Of a DNA stretch of 53,807 nt, positions 42,793 to 49,873 are shown one piece after another. The notes under the pieces were generated by a model that saw only the letters and a list, made by a program, of their open reading frames with translations, had not been told where the DNA came from and did no database searches. The first letter of the stretch is position 1. Every line of letters begins with the position of its first letter. The position numbers and the translations under genes are program-made. This stretch comes from CAIMDX01 sp041652155 (GTDB taxonomy: Bacteria; Patescibacteriota; Minisyncoccia; Minisyncoccales; JAQTVQ01). The stretch is taken from contig JBAZHV010000005.1 of assembly GCA_041652155.1 (NCBI GenBank), positions 1 through 53,807 on the forward strand, in the 5' to 3' direction.

Positions 42793-43393
42793 TTACTTCT
42801 TCAATTGAGTATCGGTGATGTGTTTTTCTTTGGGAGAAAATTCCTTTTCAAACATTTCCAATTCGTCTTCTCCCGGCTCGAACACCGGGTCATAAAAAAA
42901 TTTGCCTTGTATCCCGTCCAAACTCCCTTCTCGTAGTTCTAGCCAGGTTCTCGCCCTGCGCCGTCTGGATGCCATACTCTTTGGCATTCCTAAATCCAAA
43001 ACGATGATAATAACCAGGATCGCCAAATAAAATAACTGCTTTATATCCAAGCGACCTGGCTTTGTCGAGGGAACGTTCTATCAGTGATGAACCGATCCCC
43101 TTTTTCTGATGCGAAGGAAACACCGCGACGGGGCCAAGGCACAAAACAATAAATTCCCGTTTTAGTTCGTCCGTCACTCTCGCCTTCGAATAAACGATAT
43201 TCCCCACAACCTTGTCATTATCGCACGCGACAAGATCAAGCTCCTTCACAAAACCCGGAATTTTTCTAAGTTTATGGAGGATCAGGTGCTCGTTGCATCC
43301 GGGCTGATACAAATCCCAAAAAGCTTCTCTGGTTACGTCCTCGCTTTGCCTGTAATCTTCAGGCTGTTCCGGCCTGATCGTTATGTTGTCCAT
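42793..43393 (-). pseudogene. GNAT N-acetyltransferase (YhbS-like) with frameshift
   Basis: The first ~150 codons from ATG 43393 read as a YhbS-like acetyltransferase: CLGPVAVFPSHQKKGIGSSLIE (acetyl-CoA motif QxxGxG) and ILFGDPGYYHRFGF. The frame is lost after YGIQTAQGEN near 42946. The other frame then supplies WLELREGSLDG, FFYDPVFE and KEKHITDTQLK, exactly the conserved C-terminus of this family. A small deletion of about four bases around 42945 would explain both parts. It may be a true pseudogene or a sequencing error. An intact enzyme would be about 200 residues. Confidence 0.85.
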
Positions 43394-43561
43394 TGTATTA
43401 TATTTTAACAGTCTCCCTGATATTATTGATTTTATTTTAGCGAATAATAGCGCATCGTCAAATTGCTTAAAAACGACGAAGGCCAGATCATTATAGCGAT
43501 TATCTGGCCCTAATATATGTCCAGCATCGGATCACCAAGAATTTTGTGATATAATTAATTC

Positions 43562-44605
43562 ATGAAAAACCATATAAAAATCATCTTAACCTCGGCGTTC
43601 TTTTTAATTTGCATATTTTATACGAGCCAAGTATTCGCAGCCGACGCTAACTGCGCGTCCAACGATGAATGCGGAACCGGCAATTGCGTGGCTGGCCAGT
43701 GTTACGATAACTCGATAGGATTTCCTTGCCTGTCCAGTCCCGCCTGCGCCAGTAAAAATTGTTATGCCGGACGCTGTTGTTCCGAATTATATCCCATGGA
43801 CGGCTCTTCCTGCCCTAAAAAATCTGCGGCTAAAGAACTCCCGGCTGTTGGCAATCCTTCAAATACCGCCGAGGAAAAACCTTTGGCCGAAACGCCCGAG
43901 ACAACAGACACAGGGATGGTTTTTTCGGGTATGACCGGACAGGTTGAATATTTACTCCCCGGAAAAGATCCTGAAGATGACAATAACTGGAAATTGGCTA
44001 AAATGGACGGCTCGTCTTTTCCTCCCGGTACGCATGTCCGTACGATGGAAGACAGCCAAGCCGTATTAACCTTTCCCGATATGTCTGTTTTTGTTTTGAA
44101 GCCGGAAACAGAAGTGATCGTCACAACCCCTCCCCAAAAAGATAGCAAGATCAAACTCGTTGCTGGGAATATCTGGGTGAATATAAAAAAAATGATAAAT
44201 GAGGGTTCCATGGAAATTGAAATGAACCAAGCGACAGCCGGAATCAAAGGTACCACCCTTGTGCTCTCCGATGACGGGAAAACATCAACGCTTAAAGTTA
44301 TCGACGGAGAAGTTTTGTTCACTTCAAAGTCTAACGGAGAAAAAGTTAACATTACCGGCGGGAACATGGTCTCGGCATCCGATATCGGACTTGGCAGTAC
44401 CGGAACATTCGACGCGGCAAAAGAGACGGCTGATTGGGATACTATTTCCAACGGTGCCAAAGAAACAAGCGTTGAACCAAGCAAAGAACCGGAAGCCGCC
44501 GGGTCAAAAGGGTCTTTATTCCTATATGGGCTATACGGCTTGATCGGCATAGCCGCAATATTCATATTTATAAAGATCATCCTCAAGATCAAAGGCAAAA
44601 AATAA
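43562..44605 (+). CDS. Exported FecR-domain surface protein with cysteine-rich head
   Basis: 347 residues. Signal peptide about 1-27 (cut likely after VFAAD). A cysteine-rich part follows with paired repeats ECGTGNCVAGQCY and CASKNCYAGRCC. A Thr/Glu-rich linker leads to a FecR domain (about 165-285): AVLTFPDMSVFVLKPETEV, VAGNIWVNIKK, TAGIKGTTLVLSDDGKTS. A C-terminal membrane helix (about 320-340) with a KIKGKK tail anchors it. FecR domains often bind sugars or sense signals; no FecI sigma factor is here. A surface role is inferred. Confidence 0.85.
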   Translation: MKNHIKIILTSAFFLICIFYTSQVFAADANCASNDECGTGNCVAGQCYDNSIGFPCLSSPACASKNCYAGRCCSELYPMDGSSCPKKSAAKELPAVGNPSNTAEEKPLAETPETTDTGMVFSGMTGQVEYLLPGKDPEDDNNWKLAKMDGSSFPPGTHVRTMEDSQAVLTFPDMSVFVLKPETEVIVTTPPQKDSKIKLVAGNIWVNIKKMINEGSMEIEMNQATAGIKGTTLVLSDDGKTSTLKVIDGEVLFTSKSNGEKVNITGGNMVSASDIGLGSTGTFDAAKETADWDTISNGAKETSVEPSKEPEAAGSKGSLFLYGLYGLIGIAAIFIFIKIILKIKGKK

Positions 44606-44620
44606 AAGAATTAATGCCGA

Positions 44621-44688
44621 GCGAAAAAGCGGGATCTTTCGCGCCGTCTTTCGGCAGTTCGTCTCGACTTCCCAACTCCGAGCCGTGG
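44621..44688 (-). repeat. 3'-UTR repeat copy A (AGCGGGA hairpin plus conserved flank)
   Basis: Contains AAAAAGCGGGAT, then TTTCGGCAGTTCG and CTCGACTTC as in copy B at 47697. The hairpin arm is degraded here. It lies downstream of the alpha/beta hydrolase gene on the minus strand. Confidence 0.65.
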
Positions 44689-44746
44689 ATATTATCAACG
44701 GTTAGAATCCCTGCAGACTCCGGATATGCTGGGAAGCAAAATGCCG

Positions 44747-45853
44747 CTAAATTTTTAGGTCTGCCAAATACTCGTTTACCACTCTGATGAATAGTTCCGG
44801 CTTTGCCAAATGAACGTCATGGATGGCGTTTACTTTTGCCACCTTAATATTTTTCACGATCGAACGGATTTTTTCAACGTCATTATCATCTAAAGCTCCA
44901 AGCAGTCCCCAAGTTTCGTGTCTTGACCAGCGCGCCTGAATCAATAAAACAGGACATTTAATTTTTTTCAAAGAGTCCTCCGGGTCAAATCCCTCTGCCA
45001 GCCTTCCGTCAATTGTGGCTTTTGAAAAATCGACATCGTACTCGCATAGAAACTTAAAGCCGACTCTGCCGCTGAATGGAGCCAATGGTATATCGTATTT
45101 TTTTGACGGCCGGAATTTTTTGTTAAGATCAAAAAGACCGACGATAAACTTGGCTATCCACGGAGGGATGAGAAAAAGTTTTTCGTAACCATCTTTTGGA
45201 ATCCCCTGTTTCATAAAATAACCCAGTATGTCTCTTTCTGGCTTGCCAAGGCATTCTACCGCAACTTCGAACAAGCGATACATATATTTTTCTTCTTTGA
45301 TCCTCGGCCACATGGAAGAAAAAAACGGCGGGTCTTCACTGATCGCAGCAGAAACAAAATCCGGAGAGTTCGCCGCCAGCCAAAGAGACAGAACGCCTCC
45401 TGAAGAAAGTCCGGATACAATTGCGGGCTTTTTTATAACATTCTGCAAAAATTCTTTGATGTCTTCCCCGATAATATTATAAGAATATTCTCCGGGAGTT
45501 TTGGAGGATTTTCCATGCCCGCGGACATCGACAACAAAAACATGATACTTTTTTGAAAAATTTGGGATCACCAGTTTATATCCCTGCCAAAATTCCATTT
45601 GTCCCGGAATAAACAATAAAGGCGGGCCATTATCCGGCCCTTCGATATAGTTCAAGATCACCTTTCCTGTATCAAACTTTTTTTCGGAAAATCCTTTGGG
45701 AATGCTTTCGACGACTGGCATAAATGGGTTAAAAATTACAAAAATCAAAGCTCCAAAAACCCCAAGAATTACCCAGATCATCGGTATCTTAAAAAATATC
45801 GCGGCCAAGGCCGCCAGTATTACAATAACGTTGTATGCAATTGCCTTGTTCAT
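44747..45853 (-). CDS. Membrane-anchored alpha/beta hydrolase
   Basis: 368 residues. Two N-terminal hydrophobic stretches (about 5-45) precede an alpha/beta hydrolase fold: PPLLFIPGQMEFWQGY (oxyanion region), VFVVDVRGHGKSSKTPGEYS, the nucleophile elbow SGLSSGGVLSLWLA (Ser in GLSSGG), KCPVLLIQARWSRHE, and AIHDVHLAKPELF with the catalytic His. It looks like an esterase or lipase anchored in the membrane. The substrate is unknown. A 3'-UTR repeat follows it. Confidence 0.88.
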   Translation of the reverse strand: MNKAIAYNVIVILAALAAIFFKIPMIWVILGVFGALIFVIFNPFMPVVESIPKGFSEKKFDTGKVILNYIEGPDNGPPLLFIPGQMEFWQGYKLVIPNFSKKYHVFVVDVRGHGKSSKTPGEYSYNIIGEDIKEFLQNVIKKPAIVSGLSSGGVLSLWLAANSPDFVSAAISEDPPFFSSMWPRIKEEKYMYRLFEVAVECLGKPERDILGYFMKQGIPKDGYEKLFLIPPWIAKFIVGLFDLNKKFRPSKKYDIPLAPFSGRVGFKFLCEYDVDFSKATIDGRLAEGFDPEDSLKKIKCPVLLIQARWSRHETWGLLGALDDNDVEKIRSIVKNIKVAKVNAIHDVHLAKPELFIRVVNEYLADLKI

Positions 45854-45890
45854 TTGCGTATTTTTATTATACCAAAAAACCCGCCCCCAA

Positions 45891-45952
45891 CGAAAAAGCG
45901 GGACCTCTCCCGCCTCTCGCGAACAATGGCTCGTTCCAACTTCTGGGCTCCG
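45891..45952 (-). repeat. 3'-UTR repeat copy C
   Basis: AAAAAGCGGGA with CTCCCGC, then CTCGTTCCAACTTCTGGGCTCC, matching copy B in parts. It lies downstream of the HTH-Fic gene on the minus strand. Confidence 0.65.
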
Positions 45953-46025
45953 CGATAATCATCCCGTTTCGATGGCGCACGGCGATCAAACGCGTTGAAT
46001 TTTTAGCCTAACTGGGTCCTATAAA

Positions 46026-47063
46026 CTAAAAATAATTATCCGTAGCAAATTTAAATTGTTCAATGAACAACTTTTTAAAGAATCTCGCGCTATTCTGCTC
46101 GTAGAACAAAAGAATTGCTTTTTTGTAATCAGTTTCATTTACGCTTCTATAAGAAATGGGGCATGCGTTATGAGCCAAAAGCACAGCATTGCCCAATATC
46201 CTTGCCGTCCTCTTATTCCCGTCTCCAAATGGCTGTATGTATGAGATCATCAGAATCAAAGCCAATGATTTTGAAAAAGGGTCCGCTAAAGAGTTGATCT
46301 TATCGATAGTGGAATGCAAGGCTTCAATAATTTTAGCTTTTCCCGCGATCGGCATATATCTTGTCCCGATTATTCTTACTGAACCGGCCCTTATGCTCGC
46401 TTCGATCCCCAATCCCCTCGTCAATAATTCGTGAACTTTTTCTATCTGAAACAGGTCCAATTTCTTGAATTCGTTTTTATTGTTAAAAATATAGTCTATG
46501 GCGTTCTTATGGTCCAAGATCATGACCGCTTCTTCCTTTTTATGCCCTTCCGCTTCTACTCTTTCTTTGATCAACATTTCCGTGTCTATCAAAGAATATG
46601 TATTCCCCTCTATTTGGGAAGACTTCCAGCTTAATTCTATAGTTAACCTCTCCACCTCTTTTTTAAAAGATGTTTTATCCATCCTTTTTACCCTTTCCGA
46701 ATATTTATTATTGATTCCTTCCAAGTCCATTATTTCTTTTTCCGAAAATAATTGGGATAAGCTATTAATGATCTCCGGAACAAATGTCGGCTTGATCTCT
46801 CTCTCATCCGGTCCTTTTCCAAAATATAGATCGGGGTCAAAAAAAGAATTAACCGTACTGCTAGAAAATAACGAATAACGGACAGCCCTGCCCTGCCCTT
46901 CTTTTTTAACCAAGCCTTCTTCTAACAATAAGCTCAAGTCACGCAGAACCGTAAACCTGGAAATGCTGTTTCCCAAAAAAGCAATTATCTCTGAATTGCT
47001 TATAGCGCCTCTTTTAGATATAAAATCTATTATTTTCTGCTGTCTTTGATTTAATTGTTGCAT
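46026..47063 (-). CDS. Fic-family protein with N-terminal winged helix and altered active site
   Basis: 345 residues. An N-terminal winged helix (about 5-65, MQQLNQRQQKIIDFISKRGA, KEGQGRAVRYS) is followed by a Fic-type core. The inhibitory helix SSQIEGN (S/TxxxEG/N) lies near 155. The catalytic motif reads SYIQPFGDGNKRTARILGN: the normal HPFxxGNGR has Gln in place of the His that acts as base, and Lys for the second Gly. AMP transfer may therefore be weak or absent. It is probably a transcriptional regulator or cofactor. Four GTTGNNTAA-like boxes lie around its start, suggesting autoregulation. Confidence 0.88.
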   Translation of the reverse strand: MQQLNQRQQKIIDFISKRGAISNSEIIAFLGNSISRFTVLRDLSLLLEEGLVKKEGQGRAVRYSLFSSSTVNSFFDPDLYFGKGPDEREIKPTFVPEIINSLSQLFSEKEIMDLEGINNKYSERVKRMDKTSFKKEVERLTIELSWKSSQIEGNTYSLIDTEMLIKERVEAEGHKKEEAVMILDHKNAIDYIFNNKNEFKKLDLFQIEKVHELLTRGLGIEASIRAGSVRIIGTRYMPIAGKAKIIEALHSTIDKINSLADPFSKSLALILMISYIQPFGDGNKRTARILGNAVLLAHNACPISYRSVNETDYKKAILLFYEQNSARFFKKLFIEQFKFATDNYF

Positions 47064-47115
47064 AATTTTTTCTTAATTGTAGCATTACGCAACAATTTAT
47101 GCAACATTATTCAAC
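47057..47115 (-). promoter_or_regulatory. Four GTTGNNTAAW boxes around the HTH-Fic start
   Basis: Three minus-strand copies GTTGAATAAT (47115-47106), GTTGCATAAA (47105-47096) and GTTGCGTAAT (47093-47084) lie 10 and 12 bases apart. A fourth, GTTGCATAAT on the plus strand (47057-47066), overlaps the start codon. This looks like an operator set bound by the gene's own winged helix. Confidence 0.6.
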
Positions 47116-47118
47116 AAC

Positions 47119-47143
47119 CAAAAAGCGGGATTTCTCCCGCTCC
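47119..47143 (-). terminator. Terminator of hicBA (AGCGGGA family)
   Basis: On the minus strand AGCGGGAGAAATCCCGCT followed by TTTTTGG. Confidence 0.85.
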
Positions 47144-47161
47144 CTACCTAGCAAAAAACAA

Positions 47162-47385
47162 TTAAATATTTTCCAAAATTTCGAGATATTTTTTATTATC
47201 AATATTTAACAACCTCAAATTGTTACGAATAATAAAGATAGGGAAATCTTCACAACGAGGTATAAGTACGGGACGGCTTAGCCCTTCCTTCCAATATATG
47301 CGATGGTCTCCTCTTTCTCTTTCGAAACGACAACCGATAAAAATTTTTCGAACTTCTTCCAATGTATCGGCTTTAAACTACCCAT
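47162..47385 (-). pseudogene. hicA: HicA-like toxin, frameshifted near its N-terminus
   Basis: The C-terminal 55 codons in one frame read GCRFERERGDHRIYWKEG, LIPRCEDFPIFIIRNNLRLL and YLEILENI, a HicA-type RNA-binding toxin with the GDH motif in place of GSH (catalytic His kept). The start MGSLKPIHWKKFEKF, typical for HicA, is at ATG 47385 in another frame. The frames meet in AAAAATTTTT (about 47340). One base change in that homopolymer would join them into a ~74-residue toxin. It is either inactive or a sequencing error. It follows hicB by four bases. Confidence 0.75.
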
Positions 47386-47389
47386 ATGT

Positions 47390-47659
47390 TTAGACTGCTA
47401 CACAAAATTTCTGCACATCAGTAGAAATAATTTTAGGGGGCGCCCACTGAGTTTTGATTTTCTTCCAGCCCAAATCGGCTAAAACATTTTCTAAAGTTCC
47501 CCTTTCAATCAACTCTTGAAAAAATACATCGACAGCTTCTTCAAAACGTTTTTTGGCTTGTTTTTCACTCTTGCCACATGTAGACAAATCTAACGCAGGC
47601 GTATATGCGATATATTGTTTTCCTTCTTTAATGATAGAAACCGCTAATTTGATGTTCAT
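47390..47659 (-). CDS. hicB: HicB-like antitoxin
   Basis: 89 residues from ATG 47659; an upstream Met at 47770 runs through a terminator and is rejected. It begins MNIKLAVSIIKEGKQYIAYT with PALDLSTCGKSEKQAKKRFEEAV, the HicB N-terminal partial RNase-H-like fold. There is no C-terminal DNA-binding domain, so this is the short type. It should bind and block the HicA-like toxin, whose gene comes directly after, in the less common order hicB-hicA. Because hicA is frameshifted, its partner may be missing. Confidence 0.85.
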   Translation of the reverse strand: MNIKLAVSIIKEGKQYIAYTPALDLSTCGKSEKQAKKRFEEAVDVFFQELIERGTLENVLADLGWKKIKTQWAPPKIISTDVQKFCVAV

Positions 47660-47696
47660 ATATTCATAATAATACCTATATTTCTGAAAAAAACAA

Positions 47697-47768
47697 TAAA
47701 AAGCGGGATTTCTCCCGCTGTCCGCCTTTCGGCAGTTCGTTCTCGACTTCTGGGCTCCCCAATGAGCC
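47697..47768 (-). repeat. 3'-UTR repeat copy B with terminator
   Basis: On the minus strand the repeat runs GGGGAGCCCAGAAGTCGAGA, then ACGAACTGCCGAAAG, then the AGCGGGAGAAATCCCGCT hairpin and TTTTT. It begins right after the rsgA fragment. Related copies are at 44621 and 45891. Confidence 0.75.
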
Positions 47769-47769
47769 A

Positions 47770-48123
47770 TTAAAACAAACTATTGCCATTGTCTTGCCCA
47801 ATCTCATTCACCAGTCCAAAGCCAGAGACTTGAAAAGGTAGGTTCTGCCCCCGACTAAGCTTCGGTCGCCCTTCCAAACTGCTGTTTTGCAGGGCTTCCC
47901 TCGCAAAGGGGCAGCCGGGCCGGAATTGGGCATTGAACATCTGTTTTCCGGTAATCTTGGCCAGATATTCGCCGCTTGTATTTTTGACCCGGTAAGCTTC
48001 TTTATACTCGGCAATAACCCGCGCAACCGGAAATCCGCCCAATCCCGATTTATTGCGCGCAGACTCAAAAAATTCTCCATATCCCAAATCTTCGATTCTA
48101 ATTTTTCCTACCTCGCTGTTCAT
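47770..48123 (-). pseudogene. N-terminal fragment of RsgA fused to a repeat-encoded tail
   Basis: Residues 1-64 from ATG 48123 match the RsgA (YjeQ) start and OB-fold: IEDLGYGEFFESA, PVARVIAEYKEAYRV and SGEYLAKITGKQM. The circularly permuted GTPase domain (SRK-ADxVD, GxSGVGKS) is missing. Instead the frame enters a sequence (GCPFAREALQNSSLEGR, later LVNEIGQDN) that recurs at 52521-52706. The gene seems to be an rsgA cut by insertion of a repeat element. An intact rsgA must be elsewhere if needed. Confidence 0.75.
47866..47945. repeat. Dispersed repeat element, copy 1 (about 75 bp)
   Basis: About 90% identical to 52627-52700 over TCGCCCTTCCAAACTGCTGT through CGGAATTGGGCATTG. It is GC-rich with palindromic parts (GCCCT...AGGGC). 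It lies in the tail of the rsgA fragment. A weaker similarity extends on the left into the GTC-TTG-CCCAATCT region. Confidence 0.8.
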
Positions 48124-48141
48124 ACTGGATATTACTCTACC

Positions 48142-48169
48142 AAAAAATCGCCTTTTAGGCGATCTTTTT
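48142..48169 (-). terminator. Terminator of the seven-gene operon
   Basis: ATCGCC and GGCGAT arms with T-runs on the minus strand, placed after the zinc-ribbon gene. Confidence 0.82.
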
Positions 48170-48241
48170 CGGGGCTTCCCCTCCCTGGGTGTATCGCCCG
48201 CTCCGGGCTTGCAGGGAAGCAGCACCTATGCTTTGAGGCTA

Positions 48242-48553
48242 TTAACTTAATTTTTTCAAAACTTCGGCGAATTCCTCATCGGTAGCCATTTCGCCCTGGA
48301 GGATTTCGCAACCCTTGCCTTGCCAATAAGGTTGCCCGCTCATGTTCTTTCTGGTTACTTTTTCCGCCATTTTTCGGTCGTCTCCAATTTGGCTCATAAA
48401 ATACTGAACCCCGCCTTCGAATATCTCTTCGCAAGACTTAACACTGCCGTCCGCGTTGACGCAAAAGTGGCAGAAATTAGAATTCTCGTCGCCCCCGGCA
48501 AAATCTTCCTTTTTGGTTAACGGCATTCCGCATGCCTGACAAAATTTTTGCAT
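48242..48553 (-). CDS. Small zinc-ribbon protein (putative zinc ribbon domain family)
   Basis: 103 residues. CQACGMPLTKKEDFAGG then NFCHFCVNADG give the two CxxC pairs of a putative zinc-ribbon domain often linked to AraC effector or GyrI-type regions. The C-terminal half (MAEKVTRKNMSGQPYWQGKG, ATDEEFAEVLKKL) is helical. Function unknown; a regulator or binding protein. It is the last gene of an operon running 51715 to 48242. Confidence 0.75.
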   Translation of the reverse strand: MQKFCQACGMPLTKKEDFAGGDENSNFCHFCVNADGSVKSCEEIFEGGVQYFMSQIGDDRKMAEKVTRKNMSGQPYWQGKGCEILQGEMATDEEFAEVLKKLS

Positions 48554-48567
48554 ATTTTTTATTTAAT

Positions 48568-48768
48568 TTATTGCTTTCTTTTATTTCTTATTAAAATAAC
48601 CAAAGCCATTATCAAACAAGCCAGCCCTATACCTATAATAACGCCCACTATAAATTTATCTGTTGGTGATTGATTACTTGGATTAGCAATTATTCCAATA
48701 ATCGCCGACAGCGAAAAAACGCTTGATAATATCCAGAAATCTTTATTCAATTTTTTTGGTTCGTTCAT
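48568..48768 (-). CDS. Small two-helix membrane protein
   Basis: 66 residues with two membrane helices (about 11-28 and 38-59) and a basic RNKRKQ end. Not recognised. It lies in the operon, 14 bases before the zinc-ribbon gene and 17 after the paralogue of the 28632 gene. Confidence 0.6.
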   Translation of the reverse strand: MNEPKKLNKDFWILSSVFSLSAIIGIIANPSNQSPTDKFIVGVIIGIGLACLIMALVILIRNKRKQ

Positions 48769-48785
48769 ATTTTAATTAATATTTA

Positions 48786-49544
48786 TTACTCAGTTCCCAT
48801 TGGGATTTTGCCGCATTTAGATTCCGCTACTTCTACTATAGTAATTATATCATCAATCTGCGGCTCCTTGGCAATTAATTTGTTGCCGTTTTTTAGTGCT
48901 AGGGTTACTATCTTGCTATGCGTTTGAAAAACTTTTTCAACCTCGCAGTTATTTATAGCTAATAGCGCCTGCTCCCAGGTGCTGTTTGTTTCCTGGGTAA
49001 AAGCTCTTCCGTCAATTGTTTGGCATTGGGCTGGATTGGATTTTAATATCGGAAAGCCGGATATAACGCAGGAATCAAAATCGGTAATTTGCTTTAATAA
49101 TTCGTTACATACTTCATGGCTAACAGTATCGCTTTTTGGCAAACAATCTCTTAATTTCTCGGCAAGACTGTTTTCTTTATTTTCAGTGATATTCCAAAGC
49201 GAATAATGGCGACCGTAGTATCTATGAGTGGCAACGGCGGTTTGTCCTGTAGCAGACTTAAAAAAATAACCTGAACCCATTTGCTCGGTAAATTCATATC
49301 CTTTGGTTTTCATGAAATCATATATCATGGTCCCGTTTTTACTTTCAGTCATAAATTTATTGTCCGAACCAGACAACTTCACAATATCACTATCGCCAAA
49401 TTTTAATTGAACCATGCCTTTAATCTGTGGCCAAGGATTACCTTCCTGAAAGATAACCGAAGAGTAGAAAAACACAAAAATACCCAATGCTAAAATAACA
49501 ATGGATATTGGCAGTAAAACTTTTTTATTTATATATTTGTTCAT
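48786..49544 (-). CDS. Membrane-anchored protein with DFDSC-GFP-DGRxF module (paralogue of 28632)
   Basis: 252 residues from ATG 49544 (alternative 49559). An N-terminal helix (about 8-30) anchors it. A middle segment RDCLPKSDTVSHEVCNELLK and TDFDSCVISGFPILKSNPAQ then CQTIDGRAFTQ repeats the cysteine-pair module of the 28632 protein nearly residue by residue. The remaining parts differ. The C-terminal ~60 residues contain NNCEVEKVFQTHSKIVTLAL, a DUF-like segment for peptide or metal binding. Function unknown. It overlaps the DUF7670-like gene by 20 bases. Confidence 0.7.
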   Translation of the reverse strand: MNKYINKKVLLPISIVILALGIFVFFYSSVIFQEGNPWPQIKGMVQLKFGDSDIVKLSGSDNKFMTESKNGTMIYDFMKTKGYEFTEQMGSGYFFKSATGQTAVATHRYYGRHYSLWNITENKENSLAEKLRDCLPKSDTVSHEVCNELLKQITDFDSCVISGFPILKSNPAQCQTIDGRAFTQETNSTWEQALLAINNCEVEKVFQTHSKIVTLALKNGNKLIAKEPQIDDIITIVEVAESKCGKIPMGTE

Positions 49545-49869
49545 GTTTTTTATACCCATCTATCAAATACAGAATTCCTGGAATAATAGGAGCAGCCAAG
49601 TTAATGCTGAGGTTCGCTTCCGTTAAAAGTCCAACGATAAAACCGATTGCAATCGCACCAACAATAAGCCAACCCGCGACTTTTGGATATCTCCAACCCA
49701 AAGCCAAGCCGATAAAAACCAATGGCATCATAGACAGCGCAACATTCTCCCATAAAGAATAATTCGGATTAGCAAATGGCAATGGATTGCCGTAGCCGAA
49801 ATAAAACGGCAAAGCGAAAATTAAGATACATAATGCCAATACTCTGGCCGTCCATTTGATTGTTTTCAT
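49525..49869 (-). CDS. DUF7670-like four-helix membrane protein
   Basis: 114 residues with about four hydrophobic segments: WTARVLALCILIFALPFYF, LSMMPLVFIGLALGWRYPKV, WLIVGAIAIGFIVGLL and LAAPIIPGILYLIDGYKK. Small membrane proteins starting KxIKWxARxL with a GWRYPKxAGW loop resemble DUF7670. The function is unknown. Four bases separate it from the methyltransferase gene in the operon. Confidence 0.65.
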   Translation of the reverse strand: MKTIKWTARVLALCILIFALPFYFGYGNPLPFANPNYSLWENVALSMMPLVFIGLALGWRYPKVAGWLIVGAIAIGFIVGLLTEANLSINLAAPIIPGILYLIDGYKKHEQIYK

Positions 49870-49873
49870 AAAA

